From Ktedonobacterales bacterium (GTDB lineage Bacteria > Chloroflexota > Ktedonobacteria > Ktedonobacterales > JADMIN01): DNA of 7,215 bases. The stretch's first letter is position 1, and every line of letters starts with the position of its first letter. Made by a program: the position numbers and the translations under genes. The stretch is taken from NCBI GenBank assembly GCA_025450405.1, contig JANWHL010000094.1, positions 1-7,215 on the forward strand. Reading direction: 5' to 3'. A model generated the notes under the pieces. That model was not told where the DNA came from. It worked only from the letters and a program-made list of their open reading frames with translations, and did not search any database. Positions 3,916-7,215 of the stretch are shown here, in pieces.

Positions 3916-5840
3916 GCTGGCGCGAGCGCAACGTCGCCCGCTTTCCACTCATCGGCGCGGCGCAGCAAGTCCGCCGCGGCCGCGCGCGACGCGCGGGTAT
4001 CCGCGCCGCCAAGCAATTCGCCGAGCTCCGCCACCCGCGCCGAACCCGCCAGGGGTTCCACATGCGTGGTGGTCCGGCCCCCCGCCAGCGCTTTGCTGAT
4101 CCGGAAATGGTCGTCCGCCAGCGCGGCGATCTGTGGCAGGTGGGTCACGCAGATGACCTGATGGCGGCGTGCGAGGCGCCAGAGCTTCTCCCCGACGACT
4201 TGCCCGGCGCGCCCGCTGATTCCCGCGTCAATCTCATCGAAGATCAAAATGGGCACGGCATCCGCCGCTGAGAGGATGGACTTTATGGCCAGCATCAGGC
4301 GCGACGTTTCGCCTCCCGACGCGATGCGCGCCAGCGGTTTGAACGGCTCGCCGGGATTCGGGGCGATCTGAAACTCGACATGGTCGATGCCGGTAGATCC
4401 GAAGGCGTACCGCGCCGCATCCGCGGCGAGCGCGCCGGCCCTGTCCACGGGCGCGGCGCCAGCTGATGCGCCGTCCGCGGCCCTAGGGCGAGGCGCGTCA
4501 CTGGCCCCATCGAGACCTGGATGCGCCGGCACGCCCTCGGGATCGGGCCGCTGAGAGATCTCGACGCGGAAGCGCGCGCGCTTCATGTGCAGCTCGTCCA
4601 GCTCGCGCTCCATCGCCGCGGCCAGCGCGACCGCGGCCCGCTGGCGGAGGTGGGAGAGGCGTGTACCAAATGCGCCAATCTCGCGGCGGAGGCGCTCGTC
4701 GCGTTCCTGGAGCGCGGCGGCGCGCTCCTCGCGGTTGGTCAGACCCTCCAACTCGACGGCGGCGGCGGCGCCAAAGGCCAGGATTTCGCCGATCGTCGCG
4801 CCATACTTGCGCCGCAATCTGGCGATCAGGTCCAGGCGTTCCTCGATGGCGGCCAGGCGATTGGGGTCGGCGGCCACCTCGTCCTGGTAGGTGCGGACCG
4901 CGCTAACAACGTCTTCGAGGCGAAAGATCGCCTCGTCGAGGGCGGCGGCCTGCTCCTCCAGCGTGGGATCCAGCCGCGCCACTTCGGCGAGGGTTCGGCG
5001 CGCGCCAGCCAGGAGGTCGAGCGCGCCGGCCTCATCGCCGGACTCGGCGCCGGCGAGCTCCGTATGCAATGTGTCGCACAGCTCGCCGAGCCGTTCAGCG
5101 TTCGCCAGCACGCGCCGTTCGCGCTCCAGGGTTTCCTGTTCATCGGGCAGGAGGCGCGCCGCCTCGATTTCCTCCACCTGGAAGCGCAGCAGCTCGGCGC
5201 GCCGCTCCAGCTCGCGTTCGTCGCGCCGCAGGGCGTCGAGCGCGCGGCGGGTTGCGCGCCACTCGGCGACGCGCTCGCCCAACTCGTCGCGGAGACCGTC
5301 GGCGCCGGCGAAGCGATCCAAATAATACACATGGCGCTCGGGGCGCAAGAGGGCCAGGTGGCCCGCCTGGCCATGGATATCGATCAGGTGGGCGGCGAGG
5401 CGCTGCAACACGGAGATCGGCACGGCGCGGCCATTGACGCGGGCGGTCCCGCGCCCGCCGCGCGCGATCTCGCGCGCGAGGATCAGCGTGCCATCCTCCG
5501 CTTCGATCCCCACCTCGGCCAGCGCCGCGACCAGCGAACCGTCGGCGTCGTCGCCGACGCTGGGGGATGGTACGTCGCGATCCTCGGCATCTGTCGCGGG
5601 CGTTCCGTCCGCATCCGGCAGGAGATCGCTGACATCGAAGATGCCCTCGACGAGCGCGCGGTCGGCCCCGGAACGGACTTCGTCGGAGCCCACGCGCTCG
5701 CCCAGCAACGCGGCCACGGCATCGATCATGATCGACTTGCCGGCTCCCGTCTCGCCGGTGAACACATTGAAGCCGGGACCAGGCCGCAGGCGCAGCTGGT
5801 CGATGATGGCGAAGTTGCTGATGGCGAGCTCGATCAGCAT
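3912..5840 (-). CDS. recN: DNA repair protein RecN
   Basis: A 642-residue SMC-like ATPase that acts early in double-strand-break repair and recombination, gathering DNA ends. In order: the N-terminal MLIELAISNFAII, Walker A GETGAGKS (29-36), IHGQ of the Q-loop (155-158), a long charged coiled-coil region (about 185-430) with a central turn, the ABC signature ASGGETSR (507-514), Walker B ILIFDEIDAGISG (531-543) and the switch His in THLPQIAA (567). All catalytic motifs are intact. It is longer than usual RecN (about 550-580 residues, from memory), mainly because of an acidic insert near 75-102 and a Pro/Ala/Asp-rich insert near 432-470. The ATG at 5840 is chosen because it matches the family's N-terminus and has a weak GAGAAAG upstream. 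A GTG at 5870 would add ten residues without a ribosome site. It follows nadK by 49 bases with no visible promoter, so co-transcription is likely. Confidence 0.96.
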   Translation of the reverse strand: MLIELAISNFAIIDQLRLRPGPGFNVFTGETGAGKSIMIDAVAALLGERVGSDEVRSGADRALVEGIFDVSDLLPDADGTPATDAEDRDVPSPSVGDDADGSLVAALAEVGIEAEDGTLILAREIARGGRGTARVNGRAVPISVLQRLAAHLIDIHGQAGHLALLRPERHVYYLDRFAGADGLRDELGERVAEWRATRRALDALRRDERELERRAELLRFQVEEIEAARLLPDEQETLERERRVLANAERLGELCDTLHTELAGAESGDEAGALDLLAGARRTLAEVARLDPTLEEQAAALDEAIFRLEDVVSAVRTYQDEVAADPNRLAAIEERLDLIARLRRKYGATIGEILAFGAAAAVELEGLTNREERAAALQERDERLRREIGAFGTRLSHLRQRAAVALAAAMERELDELHMKRARFRVEISQRPDPEGVPAHPGLDGASDAPRPRAADGASAGAAPVDRAGALAADAARYAFGSTGIDHVEFQIAPNPGEPFKPLARIASGGETSRLMLAIKSILSAADAVPILIFDEIDAGISGRAGQVVGEKLWRLARRHQVICVTHLPQIAALADDHFRISKALAGGRTTTHVEPLAGSARVAELGELLGGADTRASRAAAADLLRRADEWKAGDVALAPA

Positions 5841-5889
5841 GGCTTTCTCGCGGACTGGGCTGGGTGCCACGCCGGATGAGCGGGCGGAA

Positions 5890-6756
5890 TCACAGGGATT
5901 CCTTCAATTTCGCCGAGAGCACCTTATAGAAGTGCGTCGGCGGCCGGCGCCGCAGGAAGCGTGTCACGCTCCCATTAGTGGTGACGGATACCTGGGTGCC
6001 ATCGGGCACATCCAGGTTGATCTGCCCATCCGCCGAGAGGACTGCCCCGCCCGAACCCGCCAGGACCTCCAACGCGATGGTGGCGTTGGGCTCGAGCACC
6101 AGCGACAGGTCCGCGGCAAGGTGAGGGGCCACGGGGGTCACCACCGCGCTCCGGACCTGCGGATGCAGGATAGGGCCGCCCGCCGCTAGATTATAGGCGG
6201 TGGACCCGGTGGCGGTGGAGACGATGACGCCGTCCGCGACGGTCGTGTTATAAAGGTGGCCATCCACCCAGACGCGGATGCGCACTACCCGGGGCTCGGC
6301 GCCACGGACCAGCACGATGTCGTTCAGGGCGAGCAGGTCGTGCCGCTGGCCCCCCATGTCCACTTCCGCCCGGAGCATGGCGCGCTCATCCACCCAGAAA
6401 TCGCCGCGGAGATAGAGACCGAGCTGCTCCTCCACTTCGCTCGGCTCGAGCTCCGTCAGGAAGCCAACCCGGCCGAAATTGATGCCGATGATCGGGGTCC
6501 CCTCCGGGGCACACTTGCGGGCGACCGAGAGGATAGTGCCGTCACCGCCCAGGACGAGCATGACATCGGTACCCCGGCGCAGGTCCTCCAGCTCGCTCTC
6601 GCGGGCCGAGGGCACCATCCATGCTTCCAGTCCCTCGCCGCGCAGGCGCGTGATCAGGGTCTGGGCGAGGATAACCGCCTGGGGCGCGTGCTCTTGGTAG
6701 ACAATGCCGACGTGCCGGATTGTGGCGACGGCACGCGCGTGGTGCGGATCGACCAT
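5890..6756 (-). CDS. nadK: NAD kinase
   Basis: A 288-residue cytoplasmic enzyme that phosphorylates NAD to NADP using ATP or polyphosphate, the only de novo route to NADP. The diagnostic motifs are present in order: GGDGT (70-74) for the phosphate donor and the catalytic Asp, GINFGRVGFLTE (91-102), LNDI (144-147; the conserved Asn is kept and the usual Glu is Asp, a known variant), TATGSTAY (181-188), GGP (193-195) and a final SADGQ (241-245). The length is normal. The ATG at 6756 has GGGAG four bases upstream. It has its own TTGACA promoter and a leader of about 85 bases with a stem-loop. recN follows closely; the nadK-recN neighbourhood is common across bacteria. Confidence 0.97.
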   Translation of the reverse strand: MVDPHHARAVATIRHVGIVYQEHAPQAVILAQTLITRLRGEGLEAWMVPSARESELEDLRRGTDVMLVLGGDGTILSVARKCAPEGTPIIGINFGRVGFLTELEPSEVEEQLGLYLRGDFWVDERAMLRAEVDMGGQRHDLLALNDIVLVRGAEPRVVRIRVWVDGHLYNTTVADGVIVSTATGSTAYNLAAGGPILHPQVRSAVVTPVAPHLAADLSLVLEPNATIALEVLAGSGGAVLSADGQINLDVPDGTQVSVTTNGSVTRFLRRRPPTHFYKVLSAKLKESL

Positions 6757-6792
6757 GTCTCTCCCGGGGCCGGTCAGGCCGTGCTCGCGCTT

Positions 6793-6824
6793 CGAGGCGC
6801 CACGAGGTCTCGTTGGCCGCCTCG
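6793..6824 (-). other. Bulged stem-loop in the nadK leader
   Basis: On the minus strand CGAGGCG (6824-6818) pairs with CGCCTCG (6799-6793), seven bases. Inside, after a single-base bulge, CC pairs with GG, and after a bulged A, ACGA pairs with TCGT around a GACC loop. In total 13 pairs with two single-base bulges occur in 32 bases. It lies about 16 bases after the predicted transcript start and 36 before the ATG. It could stabilise the 5' end of the mRNA or be a regulatory fold; it matches no riboswitch I recognise. Confidence 0.5.
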
Positions 6825-6846
6825 CGGATCACCGGCGCTTTGAGAC

Positions 6847-6875
6847 ATGGTACGAGAGGCAACGGCTGGTGTCAA
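6847..6875 (-). promoter_or_regulatory. nadK: Sigma70-type promoter for nadK-recN
   Basis: TTGACA (6875-6870), exactly 17 bases, TACCAT (6852-6847). The -35 is perfect, and the -10 keeps the important TA....T framework (four of six). The TGA stop of the preceding gene (6874-6872) lies within TTGACA, the same arrangement as at the recN/FHA boundary. Expected transcript start is near 6840. Confidence 0.72.
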
Positions 6876-7215
6876 TGCGAGCTAGCCGCGCGGCGTCCCA
6901 CAACGAAGACCACGACGCCGCCGATCAGCAAGCCGCCACCGGTGATTGGCCAAATGGGCGGCTCGGTGCCCAACGTGCCGGGCACCGAGACCACGGGGGG
7001 TGGCGTGGCGCGCGGTGCGACCGTGGGGGTATCCTGCGACGTTTGTGGCGCGGGTGATCCCGCGCCGGTCTGGGCGGCGGGTGTGCGTGCGACCCCGCCC
7101 AGAGCGCGATCGGGGGCATCCGTAGGCGCCGCCACGCCGCCAAACGTGGTGGAATGCGCCGTGGACGAGGCGGGGGCCAGCGCGGCGCCGCTGGATGCCT
7201 CGCGCGCTCGCGGCA
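6872..7215 (-). CDS. Partial: C-terminus of a membrane-anchored Pro/Thr/Ala-rich protein
   Basis: The last 113 residues of a protein whose start lies beyond the window; the frame is open to the edge, so a GTG at 7135 is probably not the true start. The visible part is a flexible linker rich in Ala, Pro, Thr and Ser (for example TPTVAPRATPPPVVSVP), followed by one hydrophobic segment, WPITGGGLLIGGVVVFVV, then GRRAASSH. A helix followed by arginines and a very short tail is typical of a C-terminal membrane anchor with the linker and the missing N-terminal domain outside the cell. No LPxTG sortase motif is present. The function of the missing domain cannot be told. Confidence 0.7.
   Translation of the reverse strand, partial: PRAREASSGAALAPASSTAHSTTFGGVAAPTDAPDRALGGVARTPAAQTGAGSPAPQTSQDTPTVAPRATPPPVVSVPGTLGTEPPIWPITGGGLLIGGVVVFVVGRRAASSH

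Noticed and set aside
4521..5879. 452-codon open frame on the plus strand opposite recN
   Set aside because: It is antisense to an unmistakable RecN, its translation has no family motifs, and long antisense frames are expected in GC-rich genes.
5841..5889. Separate promoter for recN in the nadK-recN gap
   Set aside because: No -10/-35 pair is visible in the 49 bases; co-transcription with nadK is simpler.
6872..7000. LPxTG sortase anchor at the end of the partial protein
   Set aside because: A helix and positive tail are present, but there is no LPxTG motif before them; PGTLGTEP does not fit.

Overview
This is a GC-rich bacterial window in which every convincing gene lies on the minus strand. 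Long antisense open frames are present, but they are side effects of base composition. The organism is probably a member of the Chloroflexota (Thermomicrobia-like or an uncultured relative). This is inferred from recalled family resemblance: a zinc-ribbon/FHA protein, a small MAR-TVVVHILNEDP-type protein, a Pro/Thr-rich membrane-anchored protein tail, and a G+C-rich genome with strong AGGAGG ribosome binding sites. No search could be run, so the phylum is tentative.

Layout in the direction of transcription (high to low coordinates): (1) 7215-6872, the C-terminal end of a protein with a Pro/Thr/Ala-rich linker and one terminal membrane helix, cut by the window edge. (2) 6756-5890, NAD kinase (nadK), and 5840-3912, the DNA-repair SMC-like ATPase recN; they are closely spaced and probably one transcript, a pairing known from many bacteria. 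(3) 3817-3158, a zinc-ribbon plus FHA domain protein. (4) 3073-2825, a conserved-looking 82-residue protein of unknown function. (5) 2660-1251, a 12-helix major facilitator transporter, and 1261-761, a GNAT acetyltransferase; they overlap by 11 bases and are translationally coupled. (6) 760-1, about 760 bases with no credible gene but with two families of imperfect direct repeats and several small stem-loops.

The intergenic spaces are informative. In front of the FHA gene and in front of nadK there is a TTGACA hexamer, a 17-base spacer and a TAnnAT-type -10. In both cases the TGA stop codon of the preceding gene lies inside the TTGACA. The transporter gene has a weaker extended -10 promoter followed by a perfect 10-bp inverted repeat. 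The nadK and FHA leaders also begin with stem-loops. No classical stem plus T-tract terminator was found between genes.

Functionally this is mostly a housekeeping and small-accessory region: NADP supply, double-strand-break repair, phosphothreonine recognition by an orphan FHA protein, and a transporter/acetyltransferase pair that could act on the same small molecule. I do not see a clear new multi-gene system. The points most worth a second look are the repeat region at 1-760, the stop-codon/-35 overlaps, the transporter leader palindrome, and the 82-residue protein.
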